This document shows positions 1-7,914 of a DNA stretch of 64,000 nt, in pieces. Each line of letters opens with the position of its first letter. Position 1 is the stretch's first letter. The position numbers were made by a program, and so were the translations under genes. Origin of the DNA: Sciscionella marina DSM 45152. Its GTDB lineage: Bacteria; Actinomycetota; Actinomycetes; Mycobacteriales; Pseudonocardiaceae. The notes under the pieces are model-generated. The model was not told the DNA's origin. It worked only from the letters and a program-made list of their open reading frames with translations, and searched no databases. The DNA is taken from NCBI RefSeq assembly GCF_000379465.1, contig NZ_KB905403.1, positions 564,452-628,451 on the forward strand, written 5' to 3'.

Positions 1-872
1 AGCACGAACGGCTGGCGGCGGCCCTGCTCGCCGAGCAGCTGAGCGTGCCGGTGATCCGTGGCGGCGAAACCGAGGCGCTCGGGCTGCTGGAACGGGAGAA
101 CACCGCCGTCCTCGATGCCGCCATGACCGCCGCGGTCGATGCCCGGATCGGGGAACTCACCGCCGTTCTCAGTGCACGGCAGCCGAACGCGGAGCTCTTC
201 GTCCTCCGTGGGGACGGGACGGTACTGCCCGCCCATCGGGCACGGCGTCACGCCACGGCGCTGATCGGTGCCGCCCGGGCCGCCGCGCTGCACGGTGCGG
301 TCCGGCTGGCGGGAACGGCTTCGGCCGTCGTCGTCGAGGCGCGCTCCGATGCCGCCGTAGTGGGCCGCGTCCGGGGCGGATTGCTGCCCGGAGCGGGGCG
401 GTTGCGGGAGATCGCCGGTATCCGGACCGGAGTGCGCACGCCCCGGCCGGTCGTGGTTTCCCGGCGCCAGGCGGGTTTCCCGGATCGGTTCGGCGCCGCG
501 CTCGCCCGGATGCGGGCCGGGCACGATGAGCTTCCGGTGGTGGTTCTCGGTGACCTCGCCGACGAGATCGCGGGGGTTCCGGTCATTCGGCCACCGGACG
601 GCGAACTCGCGGCGGTGCTCGGTGCCGCGACCGCCGAGGCGGCGGGTTCGGTCGACCGGATCTTCTGGCAGGGCGCGGGGGACCGGCAGGAGAGCGCGAA
701 CCGGGCCAGGCGGTTGGCGCGCGATGCCGCGGTGCGTGCCGGTGCGGATCCGCGCACGCTTCGCGAGACACCGGTACGCGCGGCCCTGACGACCTACGTC
801 CCCGTCCCCGCGGCGCGCCTGCAGGTGACCGCGATCGGGGCGTTGCTGCAACCGGCTCCGGTGACGCCATGA
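1..872 (+). CDS. Hydantoinase/oxoprolinase (HyuA)-like protein, 5' end missing
   Basis: The frame is open from base 3 with no stop upstream of the first GTG (45), so the gene starts outside the window; at least 289 C-terminal residues are present. The segment reading LERENTAVLDAAM, followed by a 'DGTVLP' stretch and then GIRTGVRTP, follows the layout of the hydantoinase A / N-methylhydantoinase domain. In that family the ASKHA-type phosphate loop usually reads like DVGGTTTDVG. Here the equivalent stretch reads VEARSDAAVVG, so nucleotide-dependent catalysis may be impaired or this is a divergent subfamily. The stop codon overlaps the ATG of the next gene (ATGA at 869-872), so it is translationally coupled to the PucR regulator. 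This arrangement is typical of clusters for ring-amide or purine-related catabolism, but the substrate cannot be read from this fragment. Confidence 0.7.
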   Translation, partial: HERLAAALLAEQLSVPVIRGGETEALGLLERENTAVLDAAMTAAVDARIGELTAVLSARQPNAELFVLRGDGTVLPAHRARRHATALIGAARAAALHGAVRLAGTASAVVVEARSDAAVVGRVRGGLLPGAGRLREIAGIRTGVRTPRPVVVSRRQAGFPDRFGAALARMRAGHDELPVVVLGDLADEIAGVPVIRPPDGELAAVLGAATAEAAGSVDRIFWQGAGDRQESANRARRLARDAAVRAGADPRTLRETPVRAALTTYVPVPAARLQVTAIGALLQPAPVTP

Positions 873-2458
873 ACTCCGTCCCGATCACCCTCGGCCAGCT
901 TCTGGAACTCGGCCTGCTGCCGGAGCACGAGGTGCTCGGCGGGGCGAGCGGACTGCACCGGCCGGTCCGGGTCGTGGTCGGCTCGGACGTGCACGAGATC
1001 CCCGAGCTCGCCCCGGGAAGCGTCGCGGTGTTCGGCAGGGAACAGCTCGTCCTCGACGACCTCGCGGTGGATCTCGCGGTCCGGCTGGCAGGCAGCGCCG
1101 GTCTCTCCGGCATCATCGCCGCGCACCCGCACCGGCGGATTCCGTTCGTCACCACTCGGCTCGCCGATCGGCTGGCCCTGCCGCTCATCGGCGTGCCGGA
1201 CATCGCTCCTGCGGCGGTCGTGACCGCGTTCGATCCGTATGTCCGTGCCCCCGAGATCGCCGGGCTGAAGGTGCTCGGCGAGGTGGCCCGCCGATTCCAG
1301 CGTCCACCGGCGGACGCGCAGGCGCTGGTGTCCTCGCTGACCGCGGCCGTGGGTGAACCGGTGGCCCTCGTCGATGCGGAATCCCGCCTTCTCGCCGGTG
1401 ATCCGGCGGTGCACGCCCTGCTCGACGGTGCGGCGGTGCGGCTCGGTGAACGGCATCCGGTCGCCGCGACGACCGGGACCGATGACGAAGGCCTGCTGCT
1501 GCATCCGGTGCAGGCCGATCCGAGCGGGCCCGCGGTCTGCTGGATCGTGGTGCGCCGGCCGCGATTCGGGACCGGGGTGCTGCTCGAACCGGTCCGGAAC
1601 GCGATCGCGATCGCCGCGCTGTCCTTCGCGCTGCACGTGGCCGGTGAGGCGGTCCGGACGGAACGCGAACACCGGCGCCGTTCCCTGCTGCTGAACGAGA
1701 TCCTCGAACAACCGGAGGAGCTGGGCAGCCGGAGCGTCGAGCGGGCGACCGCGCTCGGCTGGCGGCTCGCCGGATGGCACACCGCGGTGCAGGTGCAGGT
1801 CTCGGCGCTGCCCGCAGCCGTCCGGGTTTCCGCGCTCGGCAGCGAACTCGAGGAACGGCTCACCGAGCACGGGATGCCGGTGACACCGGTGGAGCGCGCC
1901 GAGGGCTGGATGTTCTGGACGACGAGCGAGGCAGCCGCTGACCCGGCCGATCCCGGACCGCTGATCGGGTGGATCGTGCGGACCCTGGCCGCCATCGAGG
2001 CGGAGCACCCGGGGCTGCGGCTGTGCGCGGGCATCGGCGGCGCGCATCCGGGCGCGGCGGGCATCGGCCGCTCCGCCGAACAGGCGCGCCAGGCCGCCCT
2101 GCTCGCGCGCACCGCGCACCGCCCGGCGGCCGTGGAACACATCGACGCGGCCAGCACCCGGCGGTTGCTCGCGGGCTGGTACGGCACGGCCGCGCTGCGC
2201 GGGGCGACCGCCGAACTGCTCGCCCCACTCGATGCCGCCGACCCGTCCGGCGCACTGGTCCGCACCCTGCGCTGCTATCTCGACTGCCAGTCCTCGGCGA
2301 AGGCCGCCGGGGAGGTGCTCGGGATCCATCGCAACACCGTCATGCAGCGGATGGACCGGATCGCCGAGCTGTTGCCCGCCGACCTCGGGGACCCAGACGA
2401 CCGGCTGGCCGTGCACCTGGCCACCCGCGCTGTCGGCGTGGAATGGGACGAGTCCTGA
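869..2458 (+). CDS. PucR-family transcriptional regulator
   Basis: 529 aa. The N-terminal ~130 residues resemble the PucR ligand-sensing domain (begins TLGQLLELGLLPEHEVLGG). The middle is a GGDEF-like/CdaR-type region. The last ~60 residues carry the PucR C-terminal helix-turn-helix, with QSSAKAAGEVLGIHRNTV followed by a recognition helix. Family members sense purine-catabolism or amino-acid-type metabolites and bind DNA through the C-terminal HTH. The start ATG overlaps the stop of the hydantoinase-like gene by four bases, implying that the regulator is made with and probably controls that upstream operon. A strong hairpin follows at 2491-2530. The family call is secure; the effector is unknown. 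Confidence 0.9.
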   Translation: MNSVPITLGQLLELGLLPEHEVLGGASGLHRPVRVVVGSDVHEIPELAPGSVAVFGREQLVLDDLAVDLAVRLAGSAGLSGIIAAHPHRRIPFVTTRLADRLALPLIGVPDIAPAAVVTAFDPYVRAPEIAGLKVLGEVARRFQRPPADAQALVSSLTAAVGEPVALVDAESRLLAGDPAVHALLDGAAVRLGERHPVAATTGTDDEGLLLHPVQADPSGPAVCWIVVRRPRFGTGVLLEPVRNAIAIAALSFALHVAGEAVRTEREHRRRSLLLNEILEQPEELGSRSVERATALGWRLAGWHTAVQVQVSALPAAVRVSALGSELEERLTEHGMPVTPVERAEGWMFWTTSEAAADPADPGPLIGWIVRTLAAIEAEHPGLRLCAGIGGAHPGAAGIGRSAEQARQAALLARTAHRPAAVEHIDAASTRRLLAGWYGTAALRGATAELLAPLDAADPSGALVRTLRCYLDCQSSAKAAGEVLGIHRNTVMQRMDRIAELLPADLGDPDDRLAVHLATRAVGVEWDES

Positions 2459-2490
2459 CCGGTTCCGGTGGTTGCCCGGATTCGATGGTT

Positions 2491-2530
2491 GCGCAGCGCC
2501 CTGCCGGGCATCGAGGACAGGGCGCTGCGC
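2491..2530 (+). terminator. Perfect 13-bp stem hairpin after the PucR gene
   Basis: GCGCAGCGCCCTG (2491-2503) is followed after a 14-nt loop by its exact reverse complement (2518-2530). It lies 33 bp after the PucR stop and 41 bp before the next ATG. There is no U-tract, which is common for actinobacterial hairpin terminators. It could instead be a regulatory dyad for the downstream gene. Confidence 0.55.
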
Positions 2531-2556
2531 CCACTGACGGGCACCGGATCCGTATC

Positions 2557-2562
2557 TAGCCT
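2557..2562 (+). promoter_or_regulatory. Candidate -10 box of a leaderless promoter
   Basis: TAGCCT fits the actinobacterial -10 consensus TANNNT and ends 8 bases before the ATG at 2571. No Shine-Dalgarno sequence precedes that ATG, so transcription would begin at or beside the start codon. No -35 box is obvious. Confidence 0.4.
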
Positions 2563-2570
2563 CGTGTGCC

Positions 2571-4115
2571 ATGACGGTCGTGGACAACCGGAGGGATCAC
2601 TCCCCGGCACCGATCCAGGAGGGGCAGCCTCGCCTGTCCCGCCTGGTCGGGGCCCGGCGTGGCTGGTTCGCGGTACTGGCCACGGCGGCGGGCCTGGAGC
2701 GGCCACTGGCCGGAGCGGTGATCTGGGATCCCACTCAGCCGCTGCGTCGGCACCAGGTGGTCCTGCTGACCGCGGCCCGCCCCTCGCGTGCCGAGCTCGC
2801 CGAGGCGGCGCTGGCCGGTGAGCGGGCCGAAGCCGCCGCGATCGTGCTGCGCGACGGTTGTCTGCCGGGGGATTTCGATGTCACCGCGGCCGGGATCCCG
2901 GTGCTGGCGGTACATGCCGGGGTCGGCTGGGAGGAACTGGGCGCACTGGTTCACTCGCTGGTGTCCCGCCACAGGCTTGGCGTCCCGGATTCGGTATCCA
3001 CCGCGAGCGGGTTGTACGAACTCGCCGACAGCGCGGCGCTCGCCTTGGCGGGTGCCGTGGTGCTCACCGATGCCGCGCTGCGGGTGCTCGCCTTCGGCCG
3101 CGAGGGCGGGGCCGAGGAGGTCACCGAGGAACCGGTTCTCACCCGCCGGGTCTGCGGGGACGAACTCGCCGCCGTCCGGAAACTGCACGGCATCGCCTGG
3201 ATCGGGCAGCGGCTGGTCGCACCGATCGAGGCGGCGCACCGCGTGGTCGGATACGTGCTGCTGACTCCCGGACCGGACACTCCCGGCTTCGCGGAGCGCG
3301 TGCTCGGCGATGTTTCTGCTGCGGCGGCCGCCTGGTTCCCGGACGCCGGTGCCGGACCCGACGCCGAGGACGAGGTCCGGGCCGAGCTGCTGCGCGGGCT
3401 GCTGGCCGGAAAGGGGTCACTGGAGGCACTGACCGAGCGGTTACCTGCCCGGCGCCGGGCGTGGTATCTGCTCGCCCTCGGCACGTATGGCCCGGAGTCC
3501 GCCTTCCCGTCGGAACGGGAACCGCCGCTGGCGCGCTGTGCCCGGATGCTGAATCCGGAAACGATCACCGTCATCCACGATTCCGTCGCCTATGTGTTGT
3601 TCACCGGTGCCGGTGATCCCGGTGCGTTCGCCGAGCAACTGCGCGGGCGTGCCGCGCGGTTGTCCGGTGTTCCGGTGGTCGCCTGCCTGACGGCGGCGGT
3701 GACCGCGGCCGAAGAGATCCGCGCCGAACGTGAACCGCTACGGCATGCCGTTGCCGTGCTGGCCGCGCGGCGCACGCCGACCACCGCGCCACTCGCCGAG
3801 CTCCGCCCGGACATCCTGATCGCCGAGCTCGCCGGTCTGGTCGCCGAGCATCCCGGACTGTTGAGCGGTCCCGTCGACATCCTGCGGCGCGGCGGGTCCC
3901 GGCGCGGTGCCGAATACCTGGACACCCTGCTGAGCTGGTTCGACGCTGGTTGTGACGTGACAAGGGCGGCCGCCGCGTTGCGGGTGCACCGGAACACGTT
4001 CCGGTATCGCTTACAGCGCATCGAAAAACTCTGCGCCCTTGATCTGGAGGATGCCGTGCAGCGATTCACCCTCGAACTCCAGGTGCGATTACTTGTGCTG
4101 CGCGGCGGCTGGTGA
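2571..4115 (+). CDS. PucR/CdaR-type helix-turn-helix regulator
   Basis: 514 aa. The C-terminal ~65 residues match the PucR-type HTH: a helix with CDVTRAAAALRVHRNTFRYR, then RIEKLCALDLEDAVQRFTLE. The N-terminal part (~1-140) looks like a diverged PucR ligand domain, and the central region (~150-330) is consistent with a GAF-like sensor. It is monocistronic: a hairpin precedes it and the next gene is on the opposite strand. Its last 27 bases overlap the 3' end of the convergent XRE gene (4089-4115), which may allow mutual interference. Regulatory target unknown. Confidence 0.8.
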   Translation: MTVVDNRRDHSPAPIQEGQPRLSRLVGARRGWFAVLATAAGLERPLAGAVIWDPTQPLRRHQVVLLTAARPSRAELAEAALAGERAEAAAIVLRDGCLPGDFDVTAAGIPVLAVHAGVGWEELGALVHSLVSRHRLGVPDSVSTASGLYELADSAALALAGAVVLTDAALRVLAFGREGGAEEVTEEPVLTRRVCGDELAAVRKLHGIAWIGQRLVAPIEAAHRVVGYVLLTPGPDTPGFAERVLGDVSAAAAAWFPDAGAGPDAEDEVRAELLRGLLAGKGSLEALTERLPARRRAWYLLALGTYGPESAFPSEREPPLARCARMLNPETITVIHDSVAYVLFTGAGDPGAFAEQLRGRAARLSGVPVVACLTAAVTAAEEIRAEREPLRHAVAVLAARRTPTTAPLAELRPDILIAELAGLVAEHPGLLSGPVDILRRGGSRRGAEYLDTLLSWFDAGCDVTRAAAALRVHRNTFRYRLQRIEKLCALDLEDAVQRFTLELQVRLLVLRGGW

Positions 4116-4973
4116 GCCGTCCGTCGGCGTCGACGTCCAGCTGGCGAGCAGGTTGATGGCTTTGCGGGAGGGGGAGCCGGGTTCGGTGGTGTAGATGTAG
4201 AGGGTCGTGTCCGGGTCGCCGGGAGGCGTGAGGCTTTCGTATTCGACGGTCAGTTCGCCGACCAGTGGGTGGTGCAGGTGTTTCGAGCCGTGGGTGCGCT
4301 GGTGGACCCGGTGCTGTTCCCACCATTCGCCGAATTCGGGACTGTGTTCGCGGAGCTCGGCGATGAGTTCGGCGGTCGCGCGGTCATCCGGGTCCCGGCC
4401 GACTTCGAACCGCAGGCTTTCGACGGCGGCTCTCGCCTGGTCCGGCCAGTCCACGAACAGCGATCGGGCGTCCTGGTCGAGGAGCATCCAGCGGGCGTAG
4501 TTGCGCCGTACCGCGGGCATCCGGTCGAAGTCGGCGAACAGTGCCTTGGCCATCCGGTTGGCGGCCAGGATGTCGGTGCGGCGGCCGAGGACGAGCACGG
4601 GTTCCCCGTCGAGGGCGTCGAGCAGCTGATGGATCCCCGGGCGTACCCGTTGCACACCACGGGATTGCCTGCGCGTGGTCGCCGAGCTCGGCCCGATGAG
4701 GTCGTCCAGATGGGCGCGCCCCGCGGCATCGAGTTCGAGGGCCCTGCCGATCGCTTCCACGACCGCGGGCGAGGGGGTGATGGGCCTGCCCTGTTCGAGC
4801 CGGGCGTAGTAGTCCGCGGACACGCCCGCCAGCCGGGCGACTTCCTCACGGCGCAGTCCCGGGACCCGGCGCACCCGTCCGTCCGGTGGTAGTCCGGCCC
4901 GGGACGGATCGACAACGGCGCGGGCCCGGCGGAGGAAGTCGGCGAGTTCGCGATTGGTGACCACGGAACCCAT
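4089..4973 (-). CDS. XRE-family regulator with MmyB-like ligand-binding domain
   Basis: 294 aa from the ATG at 4973. The in-frame extension further upstream is low-complexity sequence created by the tandem repeat at 5014-5073 and was excluded. Residues ~1-80 form a helix-turn-helix (LRREEVARLAGVSADYYARL). Residues ~100-270 match the MmyB-like regulator ligand-binding domain: DILAANRMAKALF, a WP/DQARAAVESLR stretch, GKHLHHP-like and SPSRKAINLLASW segments. Such regulators are abundant in actinomycetes and often sit divergent to an oxidoreductase or hydrolase. Here the divergent neighbour is a DJ-1/PfpI gene, 214 bp away. Confidence 0.88.
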   Translation of the reverse strand: MGSVVTNRELADFLRRARAVVDPSRAGLPPDGRVRRVPGLRREEVARLAGVSADYYARLEQGRPITPSPAVVEAIGRALELDAAGRAHLDDLIGPSSATTRRQSRGVQRVRPGIHQLLDALDGEPVLVLGRRTDILAANRMAKALFADFDRMPAVRRNYARWMLLDQDARSLFVDWPDQARAAVESLRFEVGRDPDDRATAELIAELREHSPEFGEWWEQHRVHQRTHGSKHLHHPLVGELTVEYESLTPPGDPDTTLYIYTTEPGSPSRKAINLLASWTSTPTDGSPAAAQHK

Positions 4974-5013
4974 TGTCGCCGATCTCGCCGCCCGGTGGCT
5001 GGACCTGTGCGAC

Positions 5014-5073
5014 CTGGGTCGCCCCGTCCTGGGTTGCCCCGTCCTGGGTCGCCCCGTCCTGGGTTGCCGGGTC
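5014..5073. repeat. Four tandem 15-bp repeats in a divergent promoter region
   Basis: The units begin at 5014, 5029, 5044 and 5059. The consensus is CTGGGTYGCCCCGTC, with base 7 alternating C/T and the last unit ending CCGGGTC. They lie between the divergent XRE and DJ-1 genes. They may be iterated regulator half-sites or a simple slippage repeat. Confidence 0.75.
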
Positions 5074-5187
5074 CGAGCCCGCACAGGGCGCGAGATGGGC
5101 CCCCGGAACCCTCTGTTCGACGGCAGGCTCGAGGCATACCGGCGCCGGTAGGCGCGACCGGTGAATCGTCAGCAAAGGATCGAATTC

Positions 5188-5880
5188 GTGAGCAAAGTCT
5201 TGATCGTCATGTCCGCTGCCAGCACCTGGGAGCGCACCGATGGTTCCTCGTACCCGACCGGCTACTGGGCCGAGGAACTCGCCGCACCGCACAAGGAGTT
5301 CGCCGAAGCCGGGTTCACCGTCGATTTCGCCTCCCCGGGCGGAGTGTTGCAGCCACTGGATGCGCACAGTGCCGATCCGGAACTCGCCGGGCCGGACTGC
5401 GCGAGCCACGTCGAGCACGCCGCGGAAGCACTGCGGAGCTTCGGGCCGTTGCTCGAGCTCGAGGAGATCGACATCGCCGACTATGTGGCGGTGGTGCTTC
5501 CGGGCGGACACGGCCCGGTGGTGGACCTCTACCAGGACGCGCATCTCGGCCGCCTGCTCGCCGCGGCCGAGGCAGGCGGAAAGCTCATCGGCGCGGTCTG
5601 CCACGGACCCGCGGGCCTGTTGTCCGCGGTGGACGAGGAAGGGAAATGGCTGTTCGCCGGGCGGGAACTGGCGGCGTTCACCGATGAGGAGGAGCAGCTG
5701 TTCGGTACCGCCGAGGGTGCGCCGTGGCTGCTCGCCGGCAGGCTGCGTGAGCTGGGCGCGAAGCACTCCAGTGGCCCGGCCTACGAGGCGTTCACCGTCC
5801 GGGACCGGAACCTGTTCACCGGGCAGAACCCCGCGTCGAGCGCTCCGATGGCCGAGGCGATGGTGGCTGCCCTGACCTGA
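5188..5880 (+). CDS. DJ-1/PfpI family protein (Hsp31-like glutamine amidotransferase fold)
   Basis: 230 aa from GTG 5188, chosen because AAAGG at 5174-5178 sits 9 bases upstream; an in-frame GTG at 5161 is the alternative. The nucleophile-elbow motif GAVCHGPAGL places the catalytic Cys at 138 followed by His139. The conserved acidic residue lies in GYWAEE (E29/E30). VVLPGGHGPVVDL is the family's oxyanion region. Members are glyoxalase III/deglycase, chaperone or protease-like stress proteins; the Hsp31-type layout favours methylglyoxal or other aldehyde detoxification. It is divergent from the XRE/MmyB gene. An aldehyde dehydrogenase remnant follows directly, so an aldehyde theme is plausible but inferred. 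Confidence 0.85.
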   Translation: MSKVLIVMSAASTWERTDGSSYPTGYWAEELAAPHKEFAEAGFTVDFASPGGVLQPLDAHSADPELAGPDCASHVEHAAEALRSFGPLLELEEIDIADYVAVVLPGGHGPVVDLYQDAHLGRLLAAAEAGGKLIGAVCHGPAGLLSAVDEEGKWLFAGRELAAFTDEEEQLFGTAEGAPWLLAGRLRELGAKHSSGPAYEAFTVRDRNLFTGQNPASSAPMAEAMVAALT

Positions 5881-5920
5881 TCGGTCTCGGCTGTTTCCGC
5901 GGGACTCCTATCCAGCACCG

Positions 5921-5948
5921 TGATCAATCCAGACTGTGATCAATCCAG
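5921..5948 (+). repeat. Two direct copies of TGATCAATCCAG
   Basis: Exact 12-base copies at 5921-5932 and 5937-5948 with a 16-bp period, immediately before the GGAAGGAG ribosome-binding site of the aldehyde dehydrogenase stub. They could be a local duplication or two binding half-sites left from the original promoter. Confidence 0.7.
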
Positions 5949-5965
5949 GAAGGAGCGTGAACGCT

Positions 5966-6181
5966 GTGGCCATGTCCCCCTCGGTCGCCGACATCCTCGC
6001 AAGTGTGCAGCATGGCGTGCTCATCGGCGGCAGCTGGCGACCGGCACCGAGCGGATCCGCACTCGAGACCGCCCCGGCCGACCCGGCCGGAGTTGACGAA
6101 TCCGGCCCGCGCCATGGTTTGTCGGCCGCGTGGTTATTCAGCGGTAGGAGCGCACGAAGACGGTGCGGACTCTGGCGGTGA
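5966..6181 (+). pseudogene. Aldehyde dehydrogenase N-terminal stub
   Basis: Starting at GTG 5966 (GGAAGGAG 5948-5955, good spacing), the translation begins AMSPSVADILASVQHG and continues VLIGGSWRPAPSGSALE. This matches the first ~40 residues of aldehyde dehydrogenases (typically 'LFIGGEW..A.SG.TFE'). After about base 6090 the similarity stops, and the frame runs into the 3' end of the opposite-strand Pr6Pr gene before terminating at 6181. A full enzyme would be ~480 aa. The remnant therefore keeps promoter, ribosome-binding site and N-terminus of a gene whose body was deleted. Whether the ~70-aa peptide is made is unknown. Confidence 0.6.
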
Positions 6182-6713
6182 CATAGAGCAGGTAACCGAC
6201 GACGAGTACGGCGAGCAGGAACCCGCCCACGGTGGTGGGAAAGGCGCTGCTGTCGGGGTCGAGGAAGCTGCCGTAGAGCCCGGGATCGGCGATGAGGAAG
6301 TACACCAGGTAGGCGAGCGGGAACACGACCCAGCTCAGCGGCTGCCACCAGGCGCAGTTGCCCTGGTTGCGCCCGACCAGGATCCAGTCGAGCAGCACCA
6401 CGAGCGGGGTGACGATGTGTTCGAACACGGACCAGAGCTGGTCGTAGTCGCCGCCCATCAGCCCGGCGTAGACCGCGGCCACGAGCAGCAGGAGGACCGT
6501 CGTGGCACCGCGCGGCCACGGGTTGCGTGGTTCGCGGCCACCGGTGCACAGCGGATAGGCGGCCAGGCCGAGATAGACCAGCGCGGTGAGCAGGCTGGCC
6601 TGCTGGCTCAGCCCCGGAATCGCGTTCGCGAACCCGGAAAGCTGGACCGCGGCGATGAATCCGGTGAGTGCGCAGGCCACGATGAGTAGCCGCCACAGGA
6701 TCACTGCGAGCAT
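6138..6713 (-). CDS. Pr6Pr family integral membrane protein
   Basis: 191 aa with six predicted hydrophobic segments. The first is at ~residues 4-25 (LAVILWRLLIVACALTGF) and the last near 160-182. The signature FEHIVTPLVVLLDWILVGR in the middle is characteristic of the Pr6Pr membrane family of actinobacteria, whose biochemical role is not established. It lies 38 bp downstream of bioF on the same strand and could be co-transcribed with the biotin operon. No RBS could be recognised with confidence. The 3' end overlaps the aldehyde dehydrogenase stub on the other strand. Confidence 0.8.
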   Translation of the reverse strand: MLAVILWRLLIVACALTGFIAAVQLSGFANAIPGLSQQASLLTALVYLGLAAYPLCTGGREPRNPWPRGATTVLLLLVAAVYAGLMGGDYDQLWSVFEHIVTPLVVLLDWILVGRNQGNCAWWQPLSWVVFPLAYLVYFLIADPGLYGSFLDPDSSAFPTTVGGFLLAVLVVGYLLYVTARVRTVFVRSYR

Positions 6714-6750
6714 GGCAAGAGTGTGCCCGATTCGGGGGAAGTGTGGGCGA

Positions 6751-7914
6751 TCAGGGCGAAAATACCGGTAGCGTGCCCGTTCGGTCGCGGTGACCGTCGA
6801 TGATCTCGGTCAGCGTGCGGACCGCCGCGGCCCACTGTGCGTCGTCGAGCCCCATGCTGACGGTGATCCGCAGCCGGGAGATCCCGTCCGGTACCGAGGG
6901 CGGGCGGAAGCAGCCGACCCGGAGCCCCGCGGCGCGGGCATGGGACTGGGCGGTGAGGGCGGCCTGGGGGGACCGCATCGGCACCGAGACCACGGCGCCC
7001 GCGGGCCGCGGTACCGCGAGCAGATCGGCCAGTTCGGCGCTCCGTTCGTGAATCCGCGCGGGCAGATCCGGACTATGGCGCAGGATGCGCAGGGCGGTCA
7101 ACGCTCCGGCCACCGGGGCCGGGGCGAGGCCGGTGTCGAAGATGAACGGGCGCGCCCGGTTGATCAGGTGGTCGATCAGGGCGCCGGGCCCCAGTACCGA
7201 TCCGCCCATGGCGCCGAGCGACTTGGACAGTGTCGCGGTCATGATCACGTGCGGATGCCCGGCCAGTCCCGCGCGGTGCACGAGTCCCCGGCCGCCGTCG
7301 CCGAGCACGCCGAGCCCGTGCGCCTCGTCGACGAGCAGCAGCGCACCCGCTTCGGCGCAGGCGGCCGCGAGTTCGGTCAGCGGCGCGGTGTCCCCGAGGA
7401 CGGAGAACACCGATTCGGTCAGCACGAGCGTGCGGCGGTCCCCGGCCTCGGCGAGCGCTGCCCGGACGGCGTCGAGGTCGTTGTGGGCCACCACTTCGAT
7501 CCGCGCCCGGGAAAGCCGTGCGGCGTCGATCAGCGAGGCATGGATGTGCGCGTCCGAGATGATCACCGTGTCCCGGTCCGCCAGTGCGGTCACCGCGGAG
7601 AGATTGGCGTGGTATCCCGTCGAACAGACCAGCGCCGCCTCGTGCCCGGTGAATCCGGCGAGTTCGCGCTCCAGTTCGGTGTGCCCCGCGGTGGTTCCGG
7701 TGACCAGCCGGGAGGCGCCCGCGCCCGCACCCCAGTCCAGTGCCGCCTCGGCCGCGCCGCGGCGTACTTCGGGATGACCGTTCATGCCGAGGTAGTCGTT
7801 GCCCGCGAGGTCCAGGAGCTCCTCCCCGAGCTCGCGCGGCCGCAGAATACGTTGCAGGCCCGCGGCTTCCCGTGCGCTGCGTTGCTCGGCGAACCAATCC
7901 GCCCAGGCGCTCAT
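6751..7914 (-). CDS. bioF: 8-amino-7-oxononanoate synthase
   Basis: 387 aa. A PLP-dependent alpha-oxoamine synthase that condenses pimeloyl-ACP/CoA with L-alanine to give KAPA in the cytosol. Visible motifs: GNDYLGM near residue 39, DEAHGLG (196-202) for cofactor binding, and [11 protein letters not shown] with the Schiff-base lysine K231. Length is normal for the family. The start overlaps the bioA stop by four bases (7911-7914), so it is the last gene of the translationally coupled bioB-bioA-bioF operon. That operon is presumably repressed through the operators at 10273-10300. Confidence 0.95.
   Translation of the reverse strand: MSAWADWFAEQRSAREAAGLQRILRPRELGEELLDLAGNDYLGMNGHPEVRRGAAEAALDWGAGAGASRLVTGTTAGHTELERELAGFTGHEAALVCSTGYHANLSAVTALADRDTVIISDAHIHASLIDAARLSRARIEVVAHNDLDAVRAALAEAGDRRTLVLTESVFSVLGDTAPLTELAAACAEAGALLLVDEAHGLGVLGDGGRGLVHRAGLAGHPHVIMTATLSKSLGAMGGSVLGPGALIDHLINRARPFIFDTGLAPAPVAGALTALRILRHSPDLPARIHERSAELADLLAVPRPAGAVVSVPMRSPQAALTAQSHARAAGLRVGCFRPPSVPDGISRLRITVSMGLDDAQWAAAVRTLTEIIDGHRDRTGTLPVFSP

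Noticed and set aside
583-2587. Long reverse-strand reading frames of 560 and 597 codons opposite the PucR gene
   Set aside because: Arg/Pro/Gly/Ser-rich shadows caused by high third-position GC; no domains, and the forward frame is a clear regulator.
5014-5073. CRISPR-like array
   Set aside because: The repeats are contiguous 15-mers without spacers and there are no cas genes.
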